From Halomonas alkalicola (GTDB lineage Bacteria > Pseudomonadota > Gammaproteobacteria > Pseudomonadales > Halomonadaceae), in NCBI RefSeq assembly GCF_030704205.1, contig NZ_CP131913.1, forward strand, positions 2,480,001 through 2,544,000: a stretch of 64,000 nucleotides of DNA, in the 5' to 3' direction. A program made the translations under genes and the position numbers. Below are positions 1 to 9,641 of this stretch, piece by piece. The notes below the pieces were generated by a model that was given only the letters and a program-made list of their open reading frames with translations, searched no databases and was not told the DNA's origin. How positions within the stretch are numbered: position 1 is the stretch's first letter; each line of letters begins with the position of its first letter.

Positions 1-30
1 CAGCACGGGGCCGAGGGCGATGGCATCCAT
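1..30 (-). CDS. 5' end of an unidentified gene leaving the window
   Basis: An ATG on the minus strand at 30-28 is followed by ten open codons (MDAIALGPVL) up to the window edge, and an AGGAG sequence lies about 9 bases upstream of it. The hydrophobic start suggests a membrane or exported protein. Too little is present to name it. It would be divergent from the small gene at 211. Confidence 0.4.
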   Translation of the reverse strand, partial: MDAIALGPVL

Positions 31-210
31 GGGGCGGGCTCCTGAACAATGGGGCAGGGTCGTGGCGATGCAGGGTCGGCGACCGGCGCGCGAGCGGGTA
101 CACTTGGTCACCCGAAAAGGCGCTGCCTGCGTCGATACCCTGACCCTGCCAAGCCTACTGCCGGGCGGCAGGGCTGTCATCCGTCCGCCACCCTCGTCAT
201 GGGAGCCTGC

Positions 211-450
211 ATGGCCAAGCCTGCCTTCGACACCCTGCGCGCCCTAGCCATCGCCAGCCAGGCGCTGGGCTTCATCCTGATCATCACCCTGGAGACGATG
301 ATGGGCGACGCCGCCCGCTACTGGCAGGGCTGGACCCTGGCGGCCATGGTCGCCACCGCGCTCGGCATCGCCCTGGTGCGGCTCTATCGCCGCAACAAGG
401 CGCGCAAGGCGCTGGCGCGACGGCTGGCCGACGACGATGGCGATGCCTGA
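211..450 (+). CDS. small two-helix membrane protein, unknown function
   Basis: A 79-residue protein with two hydrophobic segments, roughly residues 7-28 and 35-55, followed by a basic then acidic tail (KARKALARRLADDDGDA). The frame is open further upstream to 49, but the ATG at 211 starts where protein-like sequence begins. It overlaps the downstream phospholipase-D-type gene by 14 bases, so the two are probably translated together. I do not recognise the family. It is likely an inner-membrane protein. Confidence 0.6.
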   Translation: MAKPAFDTLRALAIASQALGFILIITLETMMGDAARYWQGWTLAAMVATALGIALVRLYRRNKARKALARRLADDDGDA

Positions 451-2017
451 GCCGTGGCGGCCCGCCGGCGGGCCGCCACGGCTCCGGCTCGCCCCGCTGC
501 TGGCGCTCCTGCTGCTGCTGGCGGGCTGCGCCGGCGCCCCGCAGCCGCGCGTGCACACTACGGCGCTGCCGCCCTGGGAGGTCGCCGAGACCCCCCTGGG
601 CCGCTGGGCCGCCGAGCAAGCCGAGGCCCACCCGGGCCAGAGCGGCCTGGCCCTGCTGGCCAACGGCAAGGATGCCTTCGCGGTGCGTGGCCTGCTCACC
701 GCCCGGGCCGAGCGCCGCCTCGACATCCAGACCTACCTGATGGGCGATGGCCTGACCACCCGGGTGCTGCTGGCCCGGGTGCTGGACGCCGCCGAGCGCG
801 GCGTCGAGGTGCGCCTGCTGATCGACGACATCGGCGCTGTGGGGCAGGGCCAGCGCCTGGCCGCCCTGGACAGCCACCCCAACCTGCAGGTGCGCGTCTA
901 CCACCCGCTTCCGGTGGGGCGCGCCAACCTGGCCACCCGGGTGCTGGCCACCATCCCGGTGCTGCCGCGCCACCACCGGCGCATGCACAACAAGCTGTGG
1001 ATTGCCGACAACGCCCTGGCCATCGCCGGCGGCCGGAACCTGGGCGACGAGTACTACAACGCCAGCGAGCCGCGCAACTTCGCCGACCTGGACCTGCTGG
1101 CGGTGGGGGCGGTGGTCGAGCCGCTGTCGATGAGCTTCGATCTCTACTGGAACCATGGCCTGGCCCAGCCCGGGGGGCGCTACCACCGCGTCGAGGCCGA
1201 CGCCTGGCGGGCCCTGCGCGAGGAGCTTGCCGCCCGGCTCGCCGAGGAGAGCGATTCCGACTACTTCCAGGCGCTGCGCGAGCGCCACGAGGAACGCGAT
1301 CGCCAGCGCCTGGTGGATGTCCTGCACTGGGGGCAGGCCGAGGCGCTGTGGGACCCGCCGGGCAAGCCGGCCTGGCGCGGCCGCCCGGCCCTGGACGAGA
1401 CCATGGCGGGGCAGCTGTGGGCGCGGGTGGCCCCCGAGGCGCGCCTGAGCCTGGTCTCGGCCTACTTCGTGCCCACCGCCGAGGGCAGCCGGGTGCTGCA
1501 GGAGCTGGCGGAGTCCGGCGTCGCGGTGGAGGTGGTCACCAACTCCCTGGAGGCCACCGATGTGCCGGTGGTCCACGGGGCCTATATGCCCCATCGCCGC
1601 GCGCTGCTGAAGAGCGGCGTGGCGCTCTTCGAGCTGCGCGCCGAGCACGCCGACGGCGAGGGGGCCACCATGGGCATGCCGGGCACCTCCGCCTCGGCGC
1701 TGCATATCAAGGCCCTGGCGATAGACGAGGAGACCGTCTTCGTGGGCTCGGCCAACGCCGACCCGCGTTCGGTATGGTGGAACAGCGAGCTGGGCGTGCT
1801 GGCCGAGAGCGAGGGCCTGGCCCGGGAGTTTCGCGAACTGGTGGAGGAGGGGGCGAGCCCCGAGCTGAGCTACCGGGTGACCCTCGACGACGGCCGGCTG
1901 GGATGGGAGACACGCCATGACGACGAGATGGTCCGCCTCGCCCGGGAGCCCGGCGGCCCCTGGCGACACGCCAACGCCTGGCTGACCCGCCTGCTGCGGC
2001 TGGAGCGCTGGCTGTAG
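437..2017 (+). CDS. phospholipase D-family lipoprotein (cardiolipin synthase C-like)
   Basis: This 526-residue protein has both HKD motifs of the phospholipase D superfamily: H184-x-K186-x4-D191 (HNKLWIAD) and H423-x-K425-x4-D430 (HIKALAID), each followed by the usual GG/GS-x-N element. The N-terminus is a lipoprotein signal peptide with lipobox LAGC around residues 28-31, so it is probably membrane-anchored on the periplasmic side. Length and architecture fit the YmdC/ClsC group, which transfers phosphatidyl groups to make cardiolipin. The substrate is inferred from family only. A second ATG at 443 is an alternative start. Confidence 0.85.
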   Translation: MAMPEPWRPAGGPPRLRLAPLLALLLLLAGCAGAPQPRVHTTALPPWEVAETPLGRWAAEQAEAHPGQSGLALLANGKDAFAVRGLLTARAERRLDIQTYLMGDGLTTRVLLARVLDAAERGVEVRLLIDDIGAVGQGQRLAALDSHPNLQVRVYHPLPVGRANLATRVLATIPVLPRHHRRMHNKLWIADNALAIAGGRNLGDEYYNASEPRNFADLDLLAVGAVVEPLSMSFDLYWNHGLAQPGGRYHRVEADAWRALREELAARLAEESDSDYFQALRERHEERDRQRLVDVLHWGQAEALWDPPGKPAWRGRPALDETMAGQLWARVAPEARLSLVSAYFVPTAEGSRVLQELAESGVAVEVVTNSLEATDVPVVHGAYMPHRRALLKSGVALFELRAEHADGEGATMGMPGTSASALHIKALAIDEETVFVGSANADPRSVWWNSELGVLAESEGLAREFRELVEEGASPELSYRVTLDDGRLGWETRHDDEMVRLAREPGGPWRHANAWLTRLLRLERWL

Positions 2018-2056
2018 CGCGCCCCGCCCGTCGAGACGCGAGCAAGGAGAGACGCG

Positions 2057-3571
2057 ATGAATGACCCCCAGACCCGAGACGCCGAGGAGGCGAGCCAGGA
2101 CGCGGAGCGGCGCCAGGCCCGGCGCGAGCGACTCCAGGTCACCCTCGGCCTCTTTCTCGGCCCCCTGGCGGCGGCACTGCTGCTGTGGATGGAGGCGCCG
2201 GCGGACATGCCGGCGGCGGCCTGGCAGGTGGTGGCGCTGACCGCCTGGATGGCGGTGTGGTGGGTGCTGGAGCCGGTACCCATCGCCGTCACCGCCCTGC
2301 TGCCGGTGGCGCTGCTGCCGCTGCTCGGCGTGGGCACCATCCACTCGGTGGCCGCCCCCTACGCCAATCCGCTGATCTTCCTCTTCCTCGGCGGCTTCCT
2401 GCTGGCCGAGGCGATCCAGCGCTGGGGCCTGCACCGGCGCATCGCCATGCTGGTGCTGCGGGTCTCGGGCAGCCGCCCGGACCGGCTGGTGGCGGGCTTC
2501 ATGCTCGCCACCGCGGCGCTGAGCATGTGGGTCAGCAACACCGCCACCGCCGCGCTGATGGTGCCCATCGGTCTATCCGTGCTGGCCATGCTGGAGCGCC
2601 AGGGCGGCGCCGGCGCCAGCCACCATATGGCCCTGACGCTGCTGCTGGGGATCGCCCTGGCCGCCAACATCGGCGGCATGGGCACCCTGATCGGCACCCC
2701 GCCCAACGCCCTGCTGGCGGGCTTCATGGGCGAGAGCTACGGCATCGAGATCGGCTTCGCCCAGTGGATGGCGGTGGCCGTGCCCCCCTCGCTGCTGCTG
2801 CTGGCGCTGGCCTGGTGGCTGCTCACCCGCTGGGTCTACCCGGTGGAGCGCCGCGAGGTGCCCGGGGTGGCCGAGATGCTCGCCGACCAGGCCCGGGATC
2901 TCGGGCGCATGACCCGGCCCGAGCAGCGGGTGGCGGCGATCTTCGTTCTGGTGGCCCTGGCCTGGATCACCCGGCCGCTGCTGGAGGGGGGCCTGGGGGT
3001 GGAGCTCAGCGATGCCGGGATCGCCATCATCGGGGCGCTGCTGCTGTTCGTGGTGCCGGCGCGCTGGCGCCAGCGCCAGTTCCTGATGGACTGGGAGAGC
3101 GCCAAGCACCTGCCCTGGGGCGTGCTGATCATGGTGGGTGGCGGGCTCAGCCTCGGCACCGCCATCGAGGGCAGCGGCCTGGCCGCCGTGGTGGCCGAGG
3201 GGCTCGGCGTCTTCGGCAGCTGGCCCGCCTGGACCATGGTGGCCATGGTGGCGCTGGCGGTGATGCTGATGAGCCACGTCACCAGCAACACCGCCACCGC
3301 GGCGGCGATCCTGCCGCTGACCGCCTCGCTCACCGTCAGCCTGGGGGCGAGCCCGCTGCTGCTCTCGGTGCCGGTGGCCATGGCGGCCAGCTGCGCCTTC
3401 ATGCTGCCGGTGGCGACGCCGCCCAACGCCGTGGTATTCGCCAGCGGCAAGCTCAGCGTGGCCGAGATGGTGCGCGCCGGGGCCCTGATCAGCGTCGCGG
3501 CGCTGCTGGTGATCATTCTGGTGGTCTTTGCCCTGGCGATGCCGATCCTCGGCTTCGGCTGGGCGGCCTGA
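2057..3571 (+). CDS. DASS (SLC13) family sodium:anion symporter
   Basis: A 504-residue polytopic membrane protein with a charged N-terminal tail of about 30 residues and roughly 11-12 hydrophobic helices. Two SNT motifs mark the divalent anion:sodium symporter family: one in VSNTATAALMVPIG (about residue 160) and one in VTSNTATAAAILPL (about residue 415). Each is in the expected inverted-repeat half and forms part of the substrate and Na+ site. GTPPNA-type loops are also present twice (IGTPPNALL, ATPPNAVV). Likely substrates are dicarboxylates or sulfate; the sequence does not decide between them. A GGAGAG ribosome site lies just before the ATG. Confidence 0.85.
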   Translation: MNDPQTRDAEEASQDAERRQARRERLQVTLGLFLGPLAAALLLWMEAPADMPAAAWQVVALTAWMAVWWVLEPVPIAVTALLPVALLPLLGVGTIHSVAAPYANPLIFLFLGGFLLAEAIQRWGLHRRIAMLVLRVSGSRPDRLVAGFMLATAALSMWVSNTATAALMVPIGLSVLAMLERQGGAGASHHMALTLLLGIALAANIGGMGTLIGTPPNALLAGFMGESYGIEIGFAQWMAVAVPPSLLLLALAWWLLTRWVYPVERREVPGVAEMLADQARDLGRMTRPEQRVAAIFVLVALAWITRPLLEGGLGVELSDAGIAIIGALLLFVVPARWRQRQFLMDWESAKHLPWGVLIMVGGGLSLGTAIEGSGLAAVVAEGLGVFGSWPAWTMVAMVALAVMLMSHVTSNTATAAAILPLTASLTVSLGASPLLLSVPVAMAASCAFMLPVATPPNAVVFASGKLSVAEMVRAGALISVAALLVIILVVFALAMPILGFGWAA

Positions 3572-3664
3572 TCCAGGACATGGCCGAAACGCCCGCAGGG
3601 TCTAGTCTGTAGGAAGTGGGGCGAATGCCTCCTCCTTCAACACTGTGAAAAGGGCAGTCACGCC

Positions 3665-4117
3665 ATGTACAAGACCCTAGTGGTTCCCGTCGACGGCTCC
3701 ATCCACGCGGAAAGAGCGCTTGCGGTGGCGGCCGAGCTGGCGCGCAGCGGCGGCGCCACCCTCCACCTGCTCAATGTCCCCGAGTCGGCGCCCGACAACA
3801 TCGGCATTCTGGTGGGCGGCAGCACCGAGCCCATGTCCGAGGTCGAACGCGAGAAGCTGGCGGAAGGGATGCGCAAGGCCGGGCAGCAGGTGATCGACAA
3901 GGCCAAGGCCGCCGTCGACCTGGCCGGCATCGAGGTCAAGGAGCTGGTACGCCAGGGCAAGCCCGGCGAGCGCATCATCGAGGCCGCCGAGGAGCTCAAT
4001 GCCGATGCGATCGTCATGGGCAGCCGCGGCATGAGCGATCTCAGGGGCATGGTGGTGGGCAGCGTCTCCCACCGGGTCAGCCACACCGCCGGCTGCAGCG
4101 TGATCACCGTGACCTGA
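3665..4117 (+). CDS. universal stress protein, UspA family
   Basis: A 150-residue single-domain protein starting YKTLVVPVDGS, the typical first strand and phosphate-contacting loop of the family. The ATP-binding signature G-x2-G-x9-G-S/T is visible near the C-terminus as GSRGMSDLRGMVVGSVS, so this is probably an ATP-binding UspA member. It stands alone between the transporter gene and tRNA-Pro. UspA proteins are cytoplasmic stress-survival factors; the specific role here is unknown. Confidence 0.88.
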   Translation: MYKTLVVPVDGSIHAERALAVAAELARSGGATLHLLNVPESAPDNIGILVGGSTEPMSEVEREKLAEGMRKAGQQVIDKAKAAVDLAGIEVKELVRQGKPGERIIEAAEELNADAIVMGSRGMSDLRGMVVGSVSHRVSHTAGCSVITVT

Positions 4118-4223
4118 CGCGCCGCCGCCTCACCGCCCAGCGAAAGGATGAAGAAGCGCAGGGGTGACAAGACAAGAGACAAGAGAGGTGCGGCAAGTGA
4201 CGCGGTGACAAGAGGGGCACACG

Positions 4224-4254
4224 AAAAAGGCCTTGCGGATAACCGCAAGGCCTT
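4224..4254 (-). terminator. Rho-independent terminator of tRNA-Pro
   Basis: A perfect 12-bp stem (AAGGCCTTGCGG, loop ATAA, and its complement) lies at 4227-4254. Read on the minus strand it is followed by TTTTT, and it sits 9 bases past the CCA end of the tRNA. Confidence 0.88.
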
Positions 4255-4262
4255 GAATTCGT

Positions 4263-4339
4263 TGGTCGGAGCGACAGGATTCGAACCTACGACCTCTGCC
4301 TCCCGAAGGCAGCGCTCTACCAAGCTGAGCTACGCTCCG
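4263..4339 (-). tRNA. tRNA-Pro (anticodon CGG)
   Basis: Read on the minus strand, a 77-nt cloverleaf has acceptor arms CGGAGCG/CGCTCCG, a D-arm (GCTCAGCTTGGTAGAGC), an anticodon stem CTGCC/GGCAG closing the loop TTCGGGA, and a T-arm with GGTTCGAATCC. The CCA end is encoded at 4265-4263. The loop gives anticodon CGG, reading CCG proline codons, a common codon class in this GC-rich genome. Confidence 0.95.
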
Positions 4340-4418
4340 ACGCGTTGGGCTGATGCCTCAACGGGGTCGCATTATACCCGCCGCGGGGCGCTTTGCAAGC
4401 CCTGCGCGGCGGGCCGGT

Positions 4419-5414
4419 TCACGCCTTGCGCTCGACCGCCAGGCGGGCCAGATCGGCCATGCTGTCGCGATAGGGCGAGGCAGGCAGCTTCTCGAGCTGT
4501 GCGAGGGCCAGGTCGGCCATCTCCTCGGCCCGGGTGCGGGTGTAGTCGAGGGCGCCGGTGGCGTTCACGATGGCCAGCACCTCGTCGAGATGGTCCAGCC
4601 CGCCCTTGCGGATCGCGCGGCGGATCACCGCGGCCTGCTCCGGGGTGCCGGCGGCCATGGCCTGGATCAGCGGCAGGGTCGGCTTGCCTTCGGCCAGGTC
4701 GTCGCCGACGTTCTTGCCCATCGCCTCGGCGTCGCCCTGGTAGTCGAGCAGGTCGTCGATCAGCTGGAAGGCCAGGCCCAGGTAGCGGCCATAGTACTGC
4801 AGGGCGGACTCCTGCTCCGGGGTCGCCTCGGCGAGGATGGCGCCGCTGTGGCTGGCGGCCTCGAAGAGCATGGCGGTCTTGCCCTGGATGGTCTCGAAGT
4901 AGGCCGCCTCGTCGATATCCGGGTTGCCCACGTTGGTCAGCTGCTGCACCTCGCCCTCGGCGATGACGCAGGTGGCGGAGGAGAGCACGTCCATGATCCG
5001 CATGGAGCCCACCCCTACCATCATCTGGAAGGAGCGCGAGTAGAGGAAGTCGCCGACCAGCACCGAGGGGGCGTTGCCCCAGGCGTCGTTGGCGGTGGCC
5101 TTGCCGCGGCGCATATGGGACTCGTCCACCACGTCGTCATGCAGCAGGGTCGAGGTGTGCATGAACTCGATCAGGGTGGCCAGGGTCACATGGCGCTCGC
5201 CCTGGTAGCCCAGCGCCCGGGCCGCCAGCAGCACCAGCAGCGGGCGCAGCCGCTTGCCGCCGCTCTCGATGATGTACTGGCCGATGGTCTCCACCAGCGG
5301 AATCCGCGAGTTGAGCTGGTCCATGATGGTGCGGTTGACCGCGGCGAAATCCTCGGCCACGACGGCGTGGATCGGCGATGGAGCGGCGGCGGGGGAGGAG
5401 ACATTGGCAGTCAT
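4419..5414 (-). CDS. ispB: octaprenyl diphosphate synthase
   Basis: This 331-residue trans-prenyltransferase extends farnesyl diphosphate with isopentenyl diphosphate to make the ubiquinone side chain. Both aspartate-rich motifs are present: the first as LLHDDVVDESHMRRG (about residues 90-104) and the second as GLAFQLIDDLLDYQG (about residues 213-227). GGKRLRP, which binds isopentenyl diphosphate, lies near residue 52. It is divergent from the ribosomal protein operon, the arrangement seen in many gammaproteobacteria. The chain-length assignment (C40) is by family. Confidence 0.93.
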   Translation of the reverse strand: MTANVSSPAAAPSPIHAVVAEDFAAVNRTIMDQLNSRIPLVETIGQYIIESGGKRLRPLLVLLAARALGYQGERHVTLATLIEFMHTSTLLHDDVVDESHMRRGKATANDAWGNAPSVLVGDFLYSRSFQMMVGVGSMRIMDVLSSATCVIAEGEVQQLTNVGNPDIDEAAYFETIQGKTAMLFEAASHSGAILAEATPEQESALQYYGRYLGLAFQLIDDLLDYQGDAEAMGKNVGDDLAEGKPTLPLIQAMAAGTPEQAAVIRRAIRKGGLDHLDEVLAIVNATGALDYTRTRAEEMADLALAQLEKLPASPYRDSMADLARLAVERKA

Positions 5415-5565
5415 GGAGGCGGCTTCGACGGAATTGATGGGGGCCGGGGCGTGGCGGCCCCCTCTGGCCTTGGGTTGCCGGCCATGCTATGGGGCCCCCT
5501 CAAGGGCGTCAAGGCGAGCCGCCGCGGGGTGGGCATGCCGGCGCCAGCGGCAGGCGCGGCGCGGG

Positions 5566-5594
5566 TTGTGTCGCCATCGGCACGCGGTTATAAT
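5566..5594 (+). promoter_or_regulatory. sigma-70 promoter for rplU-rpmA
   Basis: TTGTGT at 5566-5571 and a perfect TATAAT at 5589-5594 are separated by 17 bases, about 100 bases before the rplU start. Spacing and position suit the ribosomal protein operon. Confidence 0.7.
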
Positions 5595-5697
5595 GCGCGG
5601 CCCACTCATCCCGCTCCCTGTCAGATGGTGCCAGAAGAGGCGCCACTCGCCGCAGGTCGATCAAGAGCCAACCCTGATGAGTCCTGGAGAGAAAAGC

Positions 5698-6009
5698 ATG
5701 TAAGCAGTTATCAAGAGCGGCGGCAAGCAGTACCGCGTTCAGGAAGGCCAGACCCTCAAGCTGGAGAAGATCGAAGTCCCGACCGGCGAGTCCGTCGACT
5801 TCGACGAGGTGCTGCTGGTTGCCGATGGCGACGACGTCAAGATTGGCGCCCCGCTGGTCGAAGGCGCCAAGGTCTCTGCCGAGATCGTCTCCCACGGCCG
5901 TGGCGACAAGGTCACCATCATCAAGTTCCGTCGCCGCAAGCACCACATGAAGCGTCAGGGCCACCGCCAGTGGTTCACTGAAGTCAAGATCACCGGGATC
6001 TCCGCGTAA
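5698..6009 (+). pseudogene. rplU: 50S ribosomal protein L21, with in-frame TAA at codon 2
   Basis: The frame from 5698 to the TAA at 6007-6009 is 103 codons plus stop, exactly the usual L21 length, and codons 3-103 read as a normal L21 ([12 protein letters not shown] at the start, [13 protein letters not shown] near the end). Codon 2, normally tyrosine TAC, is TAA at 5701-5703. The ribosome site (GGAGAG, 8 bases before ATG) and promoter are intact. No ATG, GTG or TTG occurs in frame until about residue 37, so initiation downstream would lose the N-terminal third. L21 binds 23S rRNA and is usually required for growth. A sequencing error, a suppressed nonsense mutation or initiation on a weak codon are the options. 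Confidence 0.8.
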
Positions 6010-6040
6010 GCGGCCCATCCCCTGAACGGAGGATTTTTCC

Positions 6041-6298
6041 ATGGCACATAAGAAGGCAGCCGGCTCCACGCGTAACGGCCGCGATTCAGAATCCAAGCGC
6101 CTTGGCGTCAAGCTGTTCGGTGGCCAGGCCGTCACCGCCGGCAACATCATCGTGCGTCAGCGCGGCACCAAGTTCCACGCCGGCGTCGGCGTTGGCCTCG
6201 GCCGCGACCACACCCTGTTCGCCCTGAACGACGGTGTGATCAAGTTCGAGACCAAGGGTCCGAAGAACCGCAAGTTCGTCAGCGTCGTCTCTGCCTGA
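6041..6298 (+). CDS. rpmA: 50S ribosomal protein L27
   Basis: An 85-residue protein starting [20 protein letters not shown], the conserved N-terminal tail of L27 that reaches the peptidyl transferase centre. It lies 31 bases after rplU with a GGAGG ribosome site, so the two form one operon closed by a terminator at 6321. The length matches the family. Confidence 0.97.
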   Translation: MAHKKAAGSTRNGRDSESKRLGVKLFGGQAVTAGNIIVRQRGTKFHAGVGVGLGRDHTLFALNDGVIKFETKGPKNRKFVSVVSA

Positions 6299-6320
6299 GA
6301 CGCCTGAGGCTTGCAGCAGG

Positions 6321-6350
6321 AAGGCCCCGCCCAGGCGGGGCCTTCTTGTA
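6321..6350 (+). terminator. terminator of the rplU-rpmA operon
   Basis: The inverted repeat AAGGCCCCGC / GCGGGGCCTT (6321-6344) is followed by CTTGT, 22 bases after the rpmA stop. Confidence 0.8.
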
Positions 6351-6395
6351 CATATACTATGGCGGTTGGGATCTCAGGTGCCGTCAGGAGAGTGA

Positions 6396-7586
<1,191 letters not shown>

Positions 7587-7630
7587 TGAAGTAGACTTGC
7601 GATAGAGGGGTCGGAGACGGGAGGTGCCTG

Positions 7631-7855
7631 ATGAACGCCCTGTTGAGTCGTATCACGATTGACCCTGCCCAGTGCGGAGGCAGGCCCTGCATTCGTGGCA
7701 TGCGTATTCGAGTGGTCGACGTGCTCGACCTGCTGGCGCAAGGGTTGACCGCACAGGAAGTGCTCGAGGAGCTGCCGGATCTGGAGCAGGAGGATATCCT
7801 GGCGTCTCTGCAGTTTGCCGCGCGCCGTCTCGACCATCCCGTCCTCGCGGCATGA
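7631..7855 (+). CDS. DUF433 antitoxin-like protein
   Basis: A 74-residue DUF433 protein: [20 protein letters not shown] is the hallmark start, followed by a helix-turn-helix-like stretch ([20 protein letters not shown]) and the C-terminal [12 protein letters not shown] helix. DUF433 genes usually pair with a downstream DUF5615 PIN-like nuclease gene and are thought to be its antitoxin and repressor. Here the partner is cut to a remnant at 7852, so this is an orphan. It sits as an insert between obgE and proB, which are adjacent in related gammaproteobacteria. Confidence 0.8.
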   Translation: MNALLSRITIDPAQCGGRPCIRGMRIRVVDVLDLLAQGLTAQEVLEELPDLEQEDILASLQFAARRLDHPVLAA

Positions 7856-7911
7856 TCCTCTGGGTCGACGCCGAGCTAGTTCTTCCCACGAAACTTCAGG
7901 AATTCACATGA
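7852..7911 (+). pseudogene. 5' remnant of a DUF5615 (PIN-like) toxin gene
   Basis: The frame starts at an ATG overlapping the DUF433 stop (ATGA) and reads [18 protein letters not shown](T) before a stop, 19 codons in all. The first seven residues match the first strand of DUF5615 proteins, with the conserved metal-binding aspartate in the D-A-x-L/Q motif. The rest of the usual ~115 residues is missing. The overlap and position are those of the canonical antitoxin-toxin pair. The identification rests on seven or eight residues plus context. Confidence 0.5.
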
Positions 7912-9047
7912 CGGAAGGGGTTATGAATCCCGGCCGCGAGGCGCTGGCGGGCGCCCGGCGGGTGGTGGTGAAGATCGGCAGCGCGCTGCTGACCAACGAC
8001 GGTCGCGGCCTCGACGAGACCGCCATCGGCGGCTGGGTCGACCAGATCGCCGCGCTGCATCGTCGCGGCATCGAGGTGGTGCTGGTCTCCTCCGGCGCGG
8101 TGGCCGCCGGCATGGTGCGTCTCGGCTGGCAGGCGCGCCCCTCGGCGGTGCACGAGCTGCAGGCCGCCGCCGCGGTAGGCCAGAACGGCCTCACCGAGTG
8201 CTACGAGGGCCACTTCGCCCGCCACGGCCTGCTCACCGCCCAGGTGCTGCTGACCCACGACGACCTCTCCAACCGCAAGCGCTACCTCAACGCCCGCTCG
8301 GCGCTGCGCACCCTGGTCGACCTGCGGGTGGTGCCGGTGATCAACGAGAACGATACCGTGGTCACCGACGAGATCCGCTTCGGCGACAACGACACCCTGG
8401 GCGCCCTGGTGGCCAACCTGCTGGAGGCCGATGCGCTGATCATCCTCACCGACCAGGAGGGGCTGTTCGACGCCGACCCGCGCGGCAACCCCGAGGCGCG
8501 GCTGATCCACGAGGGGCGCGCCGACGACCCGGCGCTGGCCGCGGTGGCCGGCGGCGGCGGGGCGCTCGGCCGTGGCGGCATGGTGACCAAGATCCGCGCC
8601 GCGCACCTGGCGGCGCGCTCCGGCGCCTTCACCGCCATCGCCAGCGGCCGCCAGCCCGAGGTGCTCACCCGGCTGATGGCGGGCGAGCGCCTGGGTACCC
8701 TGCTGCGCCCGGACCAGGCCCCCATCGCGGCGCGCAAGCGCTGGCTGGCCGGCCAGCTGCAGGTGCGCGGCACCCTGACCCTGGATGCCGGGGCGGTGAA
8801 GGTGCTGCGCGAGAGCGGCTCCAGCCTGCTGGCGGTAGGGGTCAAGGCGGTGGCGGGGCAGTTTCGCCGCGGCGACATGGTGCTCTGCCTCGACGAGGCC
8901 GGCGAGCGCGTGGCCAAGGGGTTGGTCAACTACGGCGCCGATGACGCCGCGCGCCTGCTCGGCAAGCCGAGCCACCAGATCGAGGCGATCCTCGGTTTCA
9001 TGGAGGCTCCGGAGTTGATCCACCGCGACAACCTGGTGGTGTTGTAG
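7908..9047 (+). CDS. proB: glutamate 5-kinase
   Basis: A 379-residue enzyme that phosphorylates glutamate in the first step of proline synthesis. The amino-acid kinase domain is visible ([50 protein letters not shown]), followed by a C-terminal PUA domain from about residue 285. ATG 7908 is preceded by AGGA at a good distance; ATG 7923 (MNPGRE) is an alternative with a closer GAAGGGG. The start overlaps the toxin remnant by 4 bases, suggesting that the deletion which removed the toxin fused its 5' end to the proB leader. Confidence 0.94.
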   Translation: MTEGVMNPGREALAGARRVVVKIGSALLTNDGRGLDETAIGGWVDQIAALHRRGIEVVLVSSGAVAAGMVRLGWQARPSAVHELQAAAAVGQNGLTECYEGHFARHGLLTAQVLLTHDDLSNRKRYLNARSALRTLVDLRVVPVINENDTVVTDEIRFGDNDTLGALVANLLEADALIILTDQEGLFDADPRGNPEARLIHEGRADDPALAAVAGGGGALGRGGMVTKIRAAHLAARSGAFTAIASGRQPEVLTRLMAGERLGTLLRPDQAPIAARKRWLAGQLQVRGTLTLDAGAVKVLRESGSSLLAVGVKAVAGQFRRGDMVLCLDEAGERVAKGLVNYGADDAARLLGKPSHQIEAILGFMEAPELIHRDNLVVL

Positions 9048-9255
9048 CCGCGCTTGTCACCGGCGCTATGGCAAGCGCCGCGCGGGCTGTGATAGGATAC
9101 GCCATCCTCTCAGACACGGCCCGTGAACGATCGCTGATGTCAAGCGGTCGGCCAGATGGCCAAGCCGGCGGAAAGTCGTGTACTTTTCTGCCGGATCAAT
9201 ACGTTATCGATGCCGTCATCACACGGGCGGCGAAGAATCTCCAAGGAGACATCAA

Positions 9256-9522
9256 GTGGCAAACAGCAAGCAAGCTCGCAAGCGCGCCCGTCAGGCCGAA
9301 GGCCGTCGTGTACTGAAATCTAGTCAGCGCTCCATGGTGCGCACCTACATCAAGCGCGTCATCAAGGCGATCAACGGCGGCGACCACGCCGTGGCCATGG
9401 CCGAGTTCCAGCAGGCGCAGCGTGTCATCGACCGCATCGCCGACAAGGACGTGCTCTCCAAGAAGCGCGCCGCGCGTCTGAAGAGCCGCCTGAACGCTCG
9501 CGTCAAGGCGCTGGCTGCCTGA
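9256..9522 (+). CDS. rpsT: 30S ribosomal protein S20
   Basis: An 88-residue basic protein (V/M-ANSKQARKRARQAEG..., ending LKSRLNARVKALAA). The start is GTG at 9256 with AAGGAG 9 bases upstream; the longer open frame upstream is not S20-like. Non-ATG starts are well known in rpsT of E. coli, where a weak start codon is linked to autoregulation. It is followed by its own terminator. Confidence 0.95.
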   Translation: MANSKQARKRARQAEGRRVLKSSQRSMVRTYIKRVIKAINGGDHAVAMAEFQQAQRVIDRIADKDVLSKKRAARLKSRLNARVKALAA

Positions 9523-9578
9523 GCAGACCGGATGCCATCGGAGTGACTCGCCCCTGAGGGCGGGCCTCCAGCAGAAAG

Positions 9579-9600
9579 ACCGGCTGCGGCCGGTTTTTTT
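9579..9600 (+). terminator. terminator of rpsT
   Basis: Stem ACCGGC/GCCGGT with loop TGCG, followed by seven T residues (9594-9600). Confidence 0.92.
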
Positions 9601-9641
9601 GTGGCTGCCTTTCTCTCCGGACGCCAGTCGAGGACGCAGAC

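Noticed and set aside
284..2434. 716-codon minus-strand ORF
   Set aside because: It is antisense to the phospholipase-D-type gene and the DASS gene, which both have clear motifs. High GC leaves the antisense frames open, and the translation is low-complexity.
4353..5981. 542-codon plus-strand ORF joining the ispB antisense to the rplU region
   Set aside because: It runs in a different frame from L21 and is antisense to ispB. It does not rescue the rplU nonsense codon.
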